A stretch of 64,000 bases of DNA from contig NC_091001.1 in the NCBI RefSeq assembly GCF_041146395.1, forward strand, positions 105,484,965 to 105,548,964. The letters run 5' to 3'. The DNA is from Eulemur rufifrons. Lineage: Eukaryota > Chordata > Mammalia > Primates > Lemuridae. Of the stretch, positions 21,640 through 31,719 are shown in pieces. Numbering within the stretch: the first letter of the stretch is position 1; each line of letters starts with the position of its first letter. Below the pieces are notes generated by a model. The model worked only from the letters and a program-made list of their open reading frames with translations, searched no databases and was not told the DNA's origin. Made by a program: the position numbers and the translations under genes.

Positions 21640-24040
21640 ATAGATATTGTAGACATTATTAAGTCCTTGATATATGATCAACATCATTAGGCATAAAGTC
21701 AAAGATGAAATGACAAGGTTCCTTTTCCCCCCTTTGAGATGTCTGTCTGGGTAACACACATGTAAGCAGATTAGTAATGTTTTAGAAGGGCAACCTACAA
21801 TTTTTTCATCAGGAGGCCTGGAGGTGCTATTTTACAGGCATGTGATACATCCTCAGAAATGTTCATTGCTATCAGAGCATCCTAACTAACAAGTCTTTGG
21901 GGCTGGGGGTTTCGAAGCTGCCTTCTGAAGGACAGGTGTGATGTTAATTAACAAAGCAGAGGCAGGAGGGTGTTTCAAATCCAAAGATTTTGCAGTTCAA
22001 GCAGAATGATCTTTCCCCCCTTGGAAGTGCAAAGGGAAGGGCCAGTGGCTTAGGCTGAGCTGGGAGGGTGAGATTACCTTGTATGGGAAAGATGTCCTTA
22101 TCTGCTCAAGTACACCATGTGTTCTTTAAACTATGTTTGAACATCGTCACGTGAAGAACCTCCTGGGATTTCAGTGTAAACCAGTTTCCTTGATTTTAAA
22201 ATAAAAAAGAAGTAAAACTATTGTAGCCTCTCCAAGAGATTGAAATATGCTTGCTGTAGCATTAGTAATTAGTCGCACATTTCTATCTTTTGTGCGATGG
22301 CATTTTGTTTTAGTATAATTTCTTCTTTAAATGTTTTGGTTAGTTTGGCATGTGCATGGTTAATTTTTTCTGTGAAAAAATCTCACCCTTTCATCATCCC
22401 ATCAGTAAAAAAGCAGGTCTAGCTTTAAAACCTAATAATACTATGGGGGGTGATTTCTTTATAATTAATATGTGAATTAATATGCTAAATGAATCACGGG
22501 ACTCAGTTAAAGACATTTCATGTATATGCTAATCCCTAGTTACAGCAAATTTGGTCAACGTGCCCGGATATGTAGCCAACTTCTCACCAGAATCTCAGTG
22601 GAAAGCAAGCTTTGGTGGCAGAGCACCAGCATTCAGGGGCAGGCAAGGTGACTTTCCTAGGGCTTTGCCAAATGATATACACAAGTGATTGTCTTCTAGA
22701 TCTCGCCACTCTCTTTTTGTTTCCTCATTCTGTTCCCTGGCTCAGTTCCTGCCACTCTCCAAGTCATTCAGGCCTCTTGCTGGACCTGTTGGCCCAGATC
22801 CCATCTCTCCAATTGCCAGACACCTACACATATTCTCTGTCAGGACTGCTGCTTCCTCCCAACTTCTTTTCCTAAATTCTTTCCTCAATGATCTATTTTG
22901 TCCACTTGGCATGTCTTGCACTCAACAGATGCTCTGGAGGAGCAGAAGATAACGAAGTGAGTCTTGGCGCTTATTGAGTCAATAGAATATGCTGGAAAGT
23001 ATGGACCCTCTCCATAAGAAAAATTATACACACCACCTGAGAAAGTCCATGCAGTCATGAATCATGACACCCAGCGTAAGAAGGTTTGTAAGAACTAACA
23101 TAATAGAAATACATATGTGGTAGAGTTGGGCTCTTCTCAACCAAATTCCTCTTCATTCAGGGTTTAGTCTCTGAGTGATATGATAGAATAGGATAGACAT
23201 AAACATGCTAGAGTAAAAACAAATGAGATAAGGCAATGGGAAATTCTTTGGAAATTAGCATCCATCATATCAAAGTAGTATTATCATAACCAATAAGTAG
23301 TTGAAGTAAAGACAAAGTGAACTTAACCTTCTTAGATAAGCATTAATAGTATTTCCCATTATCTTCTTCCCCTTTCCTTCTAGACACATAAAAGACTATA
23401 TGTCTTACTCTCTTTGTAGTTGAATAGAACTTTATGATTAGTCTTTGAAGTGACATCTCTCACTCCAGGCTGAAACAGTGAAAAACCCATTTGCCATTTT
23501 CAGTCTGAAATTCTCTTCCCATCAGGGAGGAAGCTTTGCATTAAGATGATGGGGCCACACATTTGAAGCAGACTGCATAGCTGAGAAGCCACACGAGTGT
23601 CACTCAGACCTGTCCTGGAATTTACATGAATAAGATATAAACCTTCATGTCATGCCACTGAGATCGTCCAAGTGATGACTGCAGTATAACCTGGTTTACC
23701 ATGACTAATGCATCCCCCAAGGGTACTGGCATTGAAGAGGAGAGGCATGTTGATTTACATGGATGTCTGATTTTGTTTTGAGCAGTAGGTTCTTCCTTGT
23801 GTATATCTCCTGTTGTTCTCCTCTACACAACACAGAGCAGAATAAAAATGTCAGCTACATCTATGTCAAAGTAAAAATAGCAACATTTTAACCTCTCTTG
23901 TCTGAAATGTTGGTAACTCCAATTTTAAAGGAATCCTTGGTTATAAAGTGCCTGGTAGCCATTGGTAAAAATGTGTGTTCTAGTTCTTTCCCGGGGAAAC
24001 TGCGTGAATGGCTCGCAGGAGAGAAGAGGGTCAACACATG
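21640..24040. other. Long unique stretch without recognised gene
   Basis: About 2.4 kb with few transposon relics. The part 22260-22520 is AT-rich with several ATTA/TAAT words ('tagtaattagtcgcac', 'gtgaattaatatgc') and no repeat signature, so it may include regulatory DNA. Frames at 22612-22952 have no domain. Confidence 0.4.
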
Positions 24041-24042
24041 AC

Positions 24043-24300
24043 CGCTAATGTGATTAATTAGAGGGCTTAGTATAAATGGCCAGTGGTATCTAGTGGTACC
24101 TTGGAGAGATTAATGCCGGTAGAACACATGGGTAGAGGGGGCAGGTTAATGGATGATTCAGTGGCTGTAAAAGATGTTGGATTATTTTTCAGTGGAGCAA
24201 TTAATAAACATCTCTGCCTCCACATTACATGTGAGGGATCTCGCTCTAATCCTTTAAATGCTTTCACCATCCGTAATTAGGCAATTAGTTTGGGGAGCAG
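24043..24300. promoter_or_regulatory. Candidate developmental enhancer: TAAT/ATTA motif cluster
   Basis: Homeodomain-type cores cluster here: GATTAATTAG (24052-24061), GAGATTAATG (24106-24115), GGTTAATGG (24144-24152), GCAATTAATAAAC (24197-24209) and the double GTAATTAGGCAATTAG (24273-24288). The segment lacks repeat signatures and has well-mixed composition, unlike simple AT-rich filler. It lies about 19 kb upstream of the LRATD1 promoter. Enhancer function is inferred. Confidence 0.4.
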
Positions 24301-24841
24301 CGTGGCACATACACAAAGAGAAAGAAAAATAACAAGTTTGTATGAATAAATACGAGCTGTTTGTTTTATATCACATCAGTGCTTTCTATTTCTTGGTGAA
24401 ATGTAGCATTCTTCCCAGGAGTCTTACTGCCCTTCTACAGGGACGGGGGCCTAGTTTTGCCTTCACACAAAAGCACCGCAGATGGCACAGCACTGGGGAC
24501 CTACTGGCACTTCACTAACTGCCTGTTAGTTCATTTCTAAGCAGGCACCAGAGGAGAGCTTACGGCTGGGCTCTGGAAGGCCATTCATGAGCAGATACAC
24601 CAGATCTGAAACGAGGCCTGGGCCAATTCCCTGGATTAAAAAAATGTCTCATTATACTTTTAAATCACTCTGCTTCTGATTCTCACCCCTCTCCATTCCT
24701 TCAATTGCCCTCTTTCTTGATTCTTTCCTTATTCCGTGACCTTTTCATGCCTTCACAGCAGGGGTAGGTTCTTTGGGATGTTTAAGACTTCACCTTTAAG
24801 AAGTTTGCAATTTATTTGGAGTTTGAAAAATAAGGAATAGA

Positions 24842-25053
24842 AGTCCAATGCGCTTGAAGTTCTGACTGGGGGGGATGGGGTTGGGGGGAGGAGACGGGTG
24901 CATACCTACATGATGAGTGCGATGTGCACTGTCTAGGGAATGGACATGCTTGAAGCTCAGACTCGGGGCCATGGGGGGGCATGGGCAATCTATATATAAC
25001 CTGAACTTTTGTACCCCCATAATGAGCTGAAATAAAAAAAAAAAAAGAGAAAA
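24842..25053 (+). mobile_element. Very short 5'-truncated L1 3' end with perfect 17-bp target duplications
   Basis: About 210 bp: a G-rich tract, 'gatgagtgcgatgtgcactg', 'cttttgtacccccataatga', an AATAAA and an A-tail. The same 17 bases, GAAAAATAAGGAATAGA, lie immediately left (24825-24841) and right (25054-25070). The left edge reads TTTG|AAAA, close to the L1 endonuclease preference TT|AAAA. The tail wording is one I associate with strepsirrhine L1 3' UTRs. The G-rich part (24868-24898) could form a quadruplex, as known for L1 3' UTRs. Confidence 0.85.
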
Positions 25054-25074
25054 GAAAAATAAGGAATAGACCTA

Positions 25075-25900
25075 TGAGAAGTTAACTAATTACAAGGCAA
25101 CATGAGCTTTGTACCAAAATTAGTGGAGCATAAGATAAGGTGTGTATTGGCCTTCGGGGCATTGGCTTCAGGGTCATATTTTCTCCTTTTTGTTTCTTCT
25201 AATCTTTCCCAACACATGCTTGCATTTTCTTCTCCAGATCCGTGGCCTTTGCCTGCCACAGTGTGGCTTTATCTTTGTCGATAATAAAGCTGCAGATCAT
25301 TTTTAAAATATATTATTTTGTCTGTGGAATAAGTAACACAAGGACAGCAGTTATTAACCCGGAAAGACCGTTTTCAAACAGACTGAGTATGCTAAGTCAA
25401 TGGCTGACTGTTCTTTGTTCCTTAAGTTTCAAGAGATGGGGCGTCCTTGTTGGGAGAGTAAACAGAAAGGCGAAGAGGACCCACAAAATAGAGAGATTAG
25501 AAGAGTTAGTATAGCAAGGACCATGGGTGTATAATGTACCAACTCATGCACGGTACTTAGCAAGTCACTCAGTTATATGTTAAATAAATAAATGAAGAGT
25601 GACAGTTGCTGGAGTAGCAGAAAAGAGACAAAAGGCCACAGGGGTGGGTGTCAGAGAAAGGTTTTGAGGGAGAGAATTGAGGGAGTTTTGAAAGTGAATT
25701 GCCATTATCGTGAAGGATATTAAGAAGGAGACCAAGAGAGAAAGAGAAAGTGTCAGGTATGTTTACTTTGCCTTAAGAAGGTGTTTTCTCAAGACGCTGT
25801 AGAGATTTTCAGTATTGTGCTTCATAATCTTTAGTTGGTGACAGTAAACTGCTATTTCTTAATGTGATACTGGGCCACATGGGGCCGTGGGATTCATGTG
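25075..25900. other. Flank without recognised gene
   Basis: Unique-looking DNA with a short purine-rich section at 25640-25760. No gene or named repeat recognised. Confidence 0.35.
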
Positions 25901-25904
25901 GTTT

Positions 25905-26150
25905 TACTGCTGTTTATGAGAGCACTCTTCGCCAGGCAATGTGCTACAGTTTGTGGGTGTTATCTCATTGAATCCTCATCACAATCCTCTTGGGTAAATA
26001 TTACTAGGTAGACATTATCATACCCATTTTACTGATAAAGTGACTGAGGCCAAGAAATTTTAAACACACTGCCTGAGGAGCTGCTCCACATTGACATTAC
26101 CTCTGAGATTTAACCCCATACTCCAAAGACCATTACTTTAACCCAGCGTC
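25905..26150 (-). repeat. MIR SINE, near full length
   Basis: Reverse-complement MIR order is plain: 'gccaggcaatgtgctaca', 'cattgaatcctcatcacaat', 'tattactaggtagacattat', 'cccattttactgataaagtg', 'actgaggccaagaaa', then the 'gatttaaccccatactccaa' B-box side. Confidence 0.85.
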
Positions 26151-26159
26151 ATGACCCTG

Positions 26160-26700
26160 TGGTCGAGTGTGTATGTGTCCCGAAGTGAGAAAAGGAGTGG
26201 ATGGAGTTGATACAACACAATTCCTCACCAACGTGGAATTACGTGCTTTGAAAGGGCCTTTCAAAGTTCTCTCCTACTACAAGGAAACCTAAAGGGTTGG
26301 CTTCAGTTAGCCTGCTTGGGCTATTTCCCTGTTCTTACGTGGCTCAGCCACCATGAGCCATGGAACACTGACATTGCAGCTACGTGGGTGGCACTGCGCA
26401 CAGTGAGTGGCACTGCGCAGGAGCACTGAGCCGGTCTCCGAGGAGACGACGGCCAGCGTGGGCTGGAAGATGTGGCCTGGAGTTAGTCCACGTCCTACTT
26501 TCTGCATGTTCTCCTGTCTTTAGCAGGTTCCCCTGCCTCACTGTGCTGCCCATACCTAATAAAGGGGAGCAATGGAACTTTCTTCACAGTAAAACGTCTT
26601 AGTCCACTTACCTCATTCTCATTCTCCACTCACCTCTCTGTTATTTTATCTCTTTGGTGGCTAGTCTTTTGTCTTCCTATCTGGTTTCTATTCCAAACCT
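26160..26700. other. Moderately CpG-containing unique segment
   Basis: Contains two identical 13-mers GTGGCACTGCGCA (26388-26400 and 26407-26419) with NRF1-like TGCGCA cores, and a plus-strand AATAAA near 26559 in 'cctaataaaggggagc'. That combination could be an old LTR, but I could not match a family. Confidence 0.3.
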
Positions 26701-26704
26701 ATTC

Positions 26705-26938
26705 AGCCTTAAGAAAGGAGGAAATCCTGTCATATGTGACAACGCGAATGCACCTGGAGAACATTACGCTAAATGAGATGAGCCGGTCCCAGAAAGACAA
26801 ATGCTGCATGATTCCTCTGACGTGAAATACTGAAAACAGTCACACTCATAGAATCAGAGAGTAGAATTGGGGTTGGCAGGGCTGGGGGAAGGGAAAATAG
26901 GTAAATGCTATTCAAGAGGTATAAAGCTTCAGCGCTGC
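26705..26938 (+). mobile_element. L1 3' fragment (ORF2 end / 3' UTR)
   Basis: 'ggaaatcctgtcatatgtga', 'gaacattacgctaaatgaga', 'cagaaagacaaatgctgcat' and 'ctcatagaatcagagagtag' follow the L1 end of ORF2 and start of 3' UTR. It stops after 'aggtataaagcttcag' near 26932 with no poly(A), so it is truncated at both ends. Confidence 0.8.
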
Positions 26939-28850
26939 TGGTTTCTTTGTGTCCTAGTGGCAGCTCGTTGTTGCTAAGGGCCAGGCCTGGATTCTCAGCC
27001 CTGAGCTCTTTCAAGATGGGCAAGTGACTCCCGGAAAAATTGGTTGCAGGCCTCAGTGAACGTCACCAGGCCTCAAGAACTTTCCGCTCTCACCGGTCGT
27101 TCTCACAGCTCTTCCTCCCGCAGCGGGTTTTGGTTTCTTTAGCCCTAGGACCCTACGGGGAAATTCCATTCTGCTCTTCTGAAAACTTGACTTAATCTTT
27201 TAGTCTCCTGCCCTGTGTACCTTTGGAATTTAGTATATGTTTGGATGGTAAAAACTGACTCTCTGAGGCCATGCAAATATCCAATTTTGTCTCTGCAACC
27301 CTCGCACTGAGATCAGATCGGTGCGTTTTTGTCTCCCAGCTGAGGCCCTCTGCCAGCCCCCGCCCATCTCACCCCTCAGCTCACACCCAGGGTCCGCAGG
27401 TGTGTCCAGCCACAGCTGGAAGCGCTCGGTGCACTCCTGCAAGGGGCTTCCTTTCCAGGAGTTTTGCAGTCTTCATTCCTCATTGCTTCTCTGATTCTTT
27501 CAGATATTAATACATGTTTGTTTGCTTGTTTTAACTGGTTTTTCTAATTGCTTTTGGTAGATAATTGCTGTGCCTTGAAGACCTCCCTCTTTCTTAGAAG
27601 CAAAAATCCTCAAAATGTATTTTCAAATTTATTGGAGGTAGAGATTTGACATTATTACTTCAAAACACTGGGTAGTCTGTGTTGGGAAGAACCAACTGAC
27701 CAACCAACTAACCAACCAACAAATAAATAACTTTGGGAGGGTAATCAAGACTTTACCACCAGTTACTACGAAGCTAATAGGATATTTCTAAATCAGCAAA
27801 TCAGCATGTAACTTTACATAGGATGAAACAACTTACTGGACCCAACGGCAGAGCTGTTTTTATTAATAACTACATTTGGAAGAGATTTAAATTTCTTCCC
27901 TGCTCTATTTTTAGTAGGAAAAGATTGGACACTATCACCTGATTCATCAGTGATTTTAAGACATCCAAAAGGAACAAAGAAAAGAAAATTAAGCTACTAA
28001 ATATTTCTTGGAGGAAATCAATCTTATTTTCTGATTCCTTTAAGATCCATTTCTTAATTATAATACTGCTCTATCTTTGTGATAGATGCTTAGCATCATT
28101 TTTCTGAGGAAAGACAATTTTATCTCCCAGTCTTGTTCTCAATGTCCCTGTACCTAAAATGAAGAGGTTGGATTAAATGATAGCTGAAGTATCATTTCTC
28201 TGACTCCCTTATGAGGTAAGATTTAGTTTTGAGATTTACACTTTTTTCCCCAGTACATTTCTCTAAATTTCTGTAAGTGTATAACCAAAATTACCCTTCA
28301 AAAAATACATACCAGTGAGTATAATGTTCCCCCACCAGCCTTGTCCATCATCTAGAACTCATCTCACTTAGTAAAACCAATAGTAGTGCAGTCCCGATAC
28401 AGAAAAATCTTTATTATCTTTTATTCTGCTCTGTATGGCAGGAGCCACTTCAGAAACTTTCTGGGGCTACCCTGACAGTCACAACCGAACAAAGGTTCAT
28501 TCATCCAAAGCTAAGCCAAAGTTGATTTGAACTTCAAGGTTAAGTTGTTGGAGTGATTAACTGGTTAGATGAAATAGACATTGAATTATACATATTAAAA
28601 TGTTTAAATATTATAATTTATTTGAAACATCATATTATGCTTTATCTTATTTTTTTTTTTGGTCTGAAAATTTTGAAATGGTTTTTAAACATCAGAAATA
28701 GACTTTTGATCTCTGTCTTCTGTGAACTATAGACCTAAATCTGTTAAAGAGATTTTTGGAAGTTTTTTTCAAATGGTCCATATGCAATGCAGTACAGCCT
28801 CAATAACACAGTTATTACAGGAGGTATTATGATCCTATGCAGCTTTTCTC
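26939..28850. other. Unassigned segment, GC-richer in its first 550 bp
   Basis: 26940-27480 is GC-richer than its surroundings and carries several CpGs and an 80-codon frame (27271-27510) without a recognised domain. It starts exactly where the L1 fragment stops. The rest (27500-28850) is AT-rich and shows no named repeat. Confidence 0.35.
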
Positions 28851-28854
28851 AACA

Positions 28855-29010
28855 AAGCCAAGACAGTGTGCAGTGGATTAAGAATTATGAGCTTTGGATT
28901 CTAGCCAAAGTCTACCACCAACCAATTCAAAGATTGTTCAGACAGAATCAATTTCTTTCTTTCTCTGGATCTGACTTAATCTTACCTTTAAAATTGGGAT
29001 GGGCTTTTTG
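28855..29010 (+). repeat. MIR SINE fragment
   Basis: 'gtgcagtggattaagaatta', 'tgagctttggattctagcca', 'aatttctttctttctctgga' and 'tacctttaaaattgggatgg' follow MIR from its 5' end to its middle. Confidence 0.65.
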
Positions 29011-29119
29011 GGAGGGGGTAGGATGTTGCAGCTTCAGTAGTTCTCAAAAGGGGCCAAGAAGGAGAAAGTACCAGGCTCTTAGGAGCTTTGTTAGATTGTG
29101 GAGGTATTGGAAAAACAAG

Positions 29120-29385
29120 GACCACATGTGCACACCATCAAATTGGTACTAATTGAGCAACACTTAGGTGCACATATGGAAGTAATATTGACAGGGTGCC
29201 GGGCAGGTGGAAGGGGGGTGGAGGGGATGGGTAAATTCATATCAAATGAGTGCAGGGCACACTGTCTGGGGGATGGGCACACTTGTAGCTCTGCCTTGGG
29301 TGATACAAGGGCAATATATGCAACCAAAATGTGCCCACATAATATTCTGAAATTTAAAAAAGAGAAACTTAGTTAATTAATTAAA
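29120..29385 (+). mobile_element. L1 3' UTR tail, older copy
   Basis: 'caaattggtactaattgagc', 'aacacttaggtgcacatatg', 'cactgtctgggggatgggca', 'caatatatgcaaccaaaatg' and a final A-rich tail follow the same layout as 24842-25053 but with more substitutions. No clear target duplication. Confidence 0.7.
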
Positions 29386-30500
29386 AAATTATAGAGGTAT
29401 TTTTGGCTGTCACAATGACTGGGGAATGTTAGAGGCAGTTGGAAAGCCTGACACCAGCTATGTTAAACTTCTCAAATACCGAAGAATTATATCAACCAAA
29501 ATGCTAATGAATCTTTCCTCCTCTGAGAAACACTAGCAAATGATCTCTAATACTGTTTTCTCTGTCGTTAGTATTCTTCAAAAGACTTATATCGAGCCTT
29601 ATTCTGCCTCTCCCTGGCAAGTTCACCAGATTTCCTTGCTTTCATTCTAGACAGAACTCTCTAGAAGTCAGATTGGGGATGCTCGTCTATGAATTTCCCA
29701 TCTTTCCTTGTCAGACATCTCTGAGATTATGTCAGGATTCCAGAGACATTTTTCTATAATTATGTGGTAACCAAATATGTACAATAGCTTCATTCTCTGG
29801 TCATTTTTGTTTTCATAGTCATTCTACCTGATGCTTGTTTCCTTTTTCTTTTCTTTTCTGCTTTTTTGAAAGTAAAAGGTCACGAGAAGCATTTTCCACC
29901 TGAATCGAAGCATTCTTCCCCAAGCTAAAATGCGTTTATTTTCACAGCCCTTTTCAACACTCTTTTCCTCCATGAAGCTCTCTTTGGACAGTCTTCCCAG
30001 GGGGCTTAGAATGAGGTTCCAGGAGGGTGGGTGGGAGATTGAAGGACTAGGCTGCAAGTTGGAGATCCAGGAATTCTCCCTCTGTCTCCTTTTCCTGAAC
30101 CATTTCTCTTTTTTTTGTCCCACTAGGGTTGAAAAACCCTTCTCAAAAAAGTCCAACCAGTGTATGCTTGTGTAAAGGAATAAGGAACAAAATACAGGAA
30201 CTAACATTGGTCGAATCTTACCCATACCAGCCCTTGACAACACTGAGAATTTTTGTTCCTCTTCCCGGTTAGTACTTTCTCCCCTCCCCTCACCCCTCCC
30301 TCCACAGCCAGTGGTTGCCATGTGTTTTTAAACGCCCAGAATCATGTCTGGAGCATTGCCTTGTGTGAGTCTTTCTATTAACGTTTACACCTCAGATATT
30401 GCCCAGCTCTGTTCCCTTTCAAACATTGCATCTTAAAAGTTCAGAGCTGGAAGGCAACTCAGAAGTGATATGAAACAACTACCTCATTTGAGAGATCAGA
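29386..30500. other. Flank without recognised gene
   Basis: Includes a minus-strand 165-codon frame (29824-30321) rich in Lys, Arg, Ser and Glu. It shows no domain, and its pyrimidine-rich DNA (30270-30300) explains the length, so it is taken as chance. Confidence 0.4.
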
Positions 30501-30502
30501 CT

Positions 30503-30815
30503 GCCCTCTGTCAATAAGAATAAAAAGCAAGCCATGCACATAACTTTTAAATTTTCTAGTAGCTACTTTGACAAAAGTAAAGGGAACAGGTGAAATTAAT
30601 TTTAATTACATATTTTAATCAATTCAATACATCTAAAATATTAATATTTCAATGTGTTCAATATAAAAATTATTAATAAAATATTAGTATTTTTTCATAT
30701 TAAAATGCAAAATTTGGTGCATGTTTTACACTTACAGCATATATATCTATTTGGACCAGTCTCATTTCAAGTGCTTCATAGCCACACGTGGCCAGTGGCC
30801 ACTGTAGCAGACAGC
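30503..30815 (+). mobile_element. hAT-type DNA transposon fragment
   Basis: 'ttttaaattttctagtagct', 'gggaacaggtgaaattaatt', 'gcatgttttacacttacagc' and 'catagccacacgtggccagt' match a known primate non-autonomous hAT layout. Remnants of terminal repeats (CTCTGTCAATAAGAA on the left, GTAGCAGACAG on the right) are weak. Family name not certain. Confidence 0.6.
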
Positions 30816-30829
30816 TTAGGTTTAGAACA

Positions 30830-30930
30830 ACAAAGTTTTAGGGGAACAAAGGACTTGCCTAAAGTCATACAGCAAGTTGACAACAGAACCGAGTCTCCGG
30901 ATCGCTGCTCCAGCGCTCTTCCTAAAACAG
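30830..30930 (-). repeat. MIR SINE tail fragment
   Basis: 'aaaggacttgcctaaagtca', 'tacagcaagttgacaacaga' and 'accgagtctccggatcgctg' are reverse-complement MIR. Confidence 0.5.
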
Positions 30931-31617
30931 TACCTGTTTCTGACAGTGCTGATGCTTGTGATGTTCCTTGAACAGCTAGGAAAATAGAGTATACAAATCT
31001 CTAGTGATATGGTAGTAAAAACAAATAAAGATCAGCTAACAAGGAGATTATGCCTTCAAGAACTTCTGTTTTATAAAATTATTATTATGTTAGGAAAATT
31101 GTGACCATATATTTTCATTTCCAGTGATACTGATGGACAGAGGAAGTTAATTTAAATTGCACTGTGTCTTTCTTCTTTCAGAACTCTTTGTTAATCTAAT
31201 AATATCTAAGCTAGTATCTAGGAGTTGGTAAAATTACTGTGTATTTCTATTAAAATCTATAAAAAATATACATTCCAACCATTGTTTTTAGGCTTGGAGA
31301 GATTATCCTGCATGGCTTGCGTCATCACCTGGCAAGGTAGTTCTCCATCTAGGTACAATACGTCAACCTCGCAGCCCAGTCTGAAGGTTTGGACCATTAT
31401 GTGAGGGCAGTTCAGGCTCACCTGTGCATGTGAGCATCTTGTAAATAAGGTTAGACAGCCAACCCTGAAGGACAAAGTTCGATTCAGGCCCAAATAAATG
31501 TCCGCATGATCTAACCTGCATTATATTCAAAGTGATCAGGAATCATTGTGAGCAAAGGCCTCTGACCCCTCACTTGAATCCTCACTTATTTGTCACATGC
31601 TCTTAAGAACATCACTT

Positions 31618-31718
31618 CATTGGACACGCTTGTAGCTCTGATGTGGGCGGGGCAAAGACAATATATGTAACCTAAACATTTGTACCCCCGTACTATTCTG
31701 AAACAAACAAAAAAAAGT
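31618..31718 (+). mobile_element. L1 3' terminal 100 bp
   Basis: 'tggacacgcttgtagctctg', 'caatatatgtaacctaaaca', 'tttgtacccccgtactattc' then 'tgaaacaaac' and an A-rich tail: the same 3' end as the copies at 24.8 and 29.1 kb. 5' truncated almost completely. Confidence 0.7.
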
Positions 31719-31719
31719 A

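Noticed and set aside
29824..30321. 165-codon minus-strand frame
   Set aside because: Lys/Arg/Ser/Glu-rich product of a pyrimidine-rich stretch; no domain, no CpG promoter, no splice signals.
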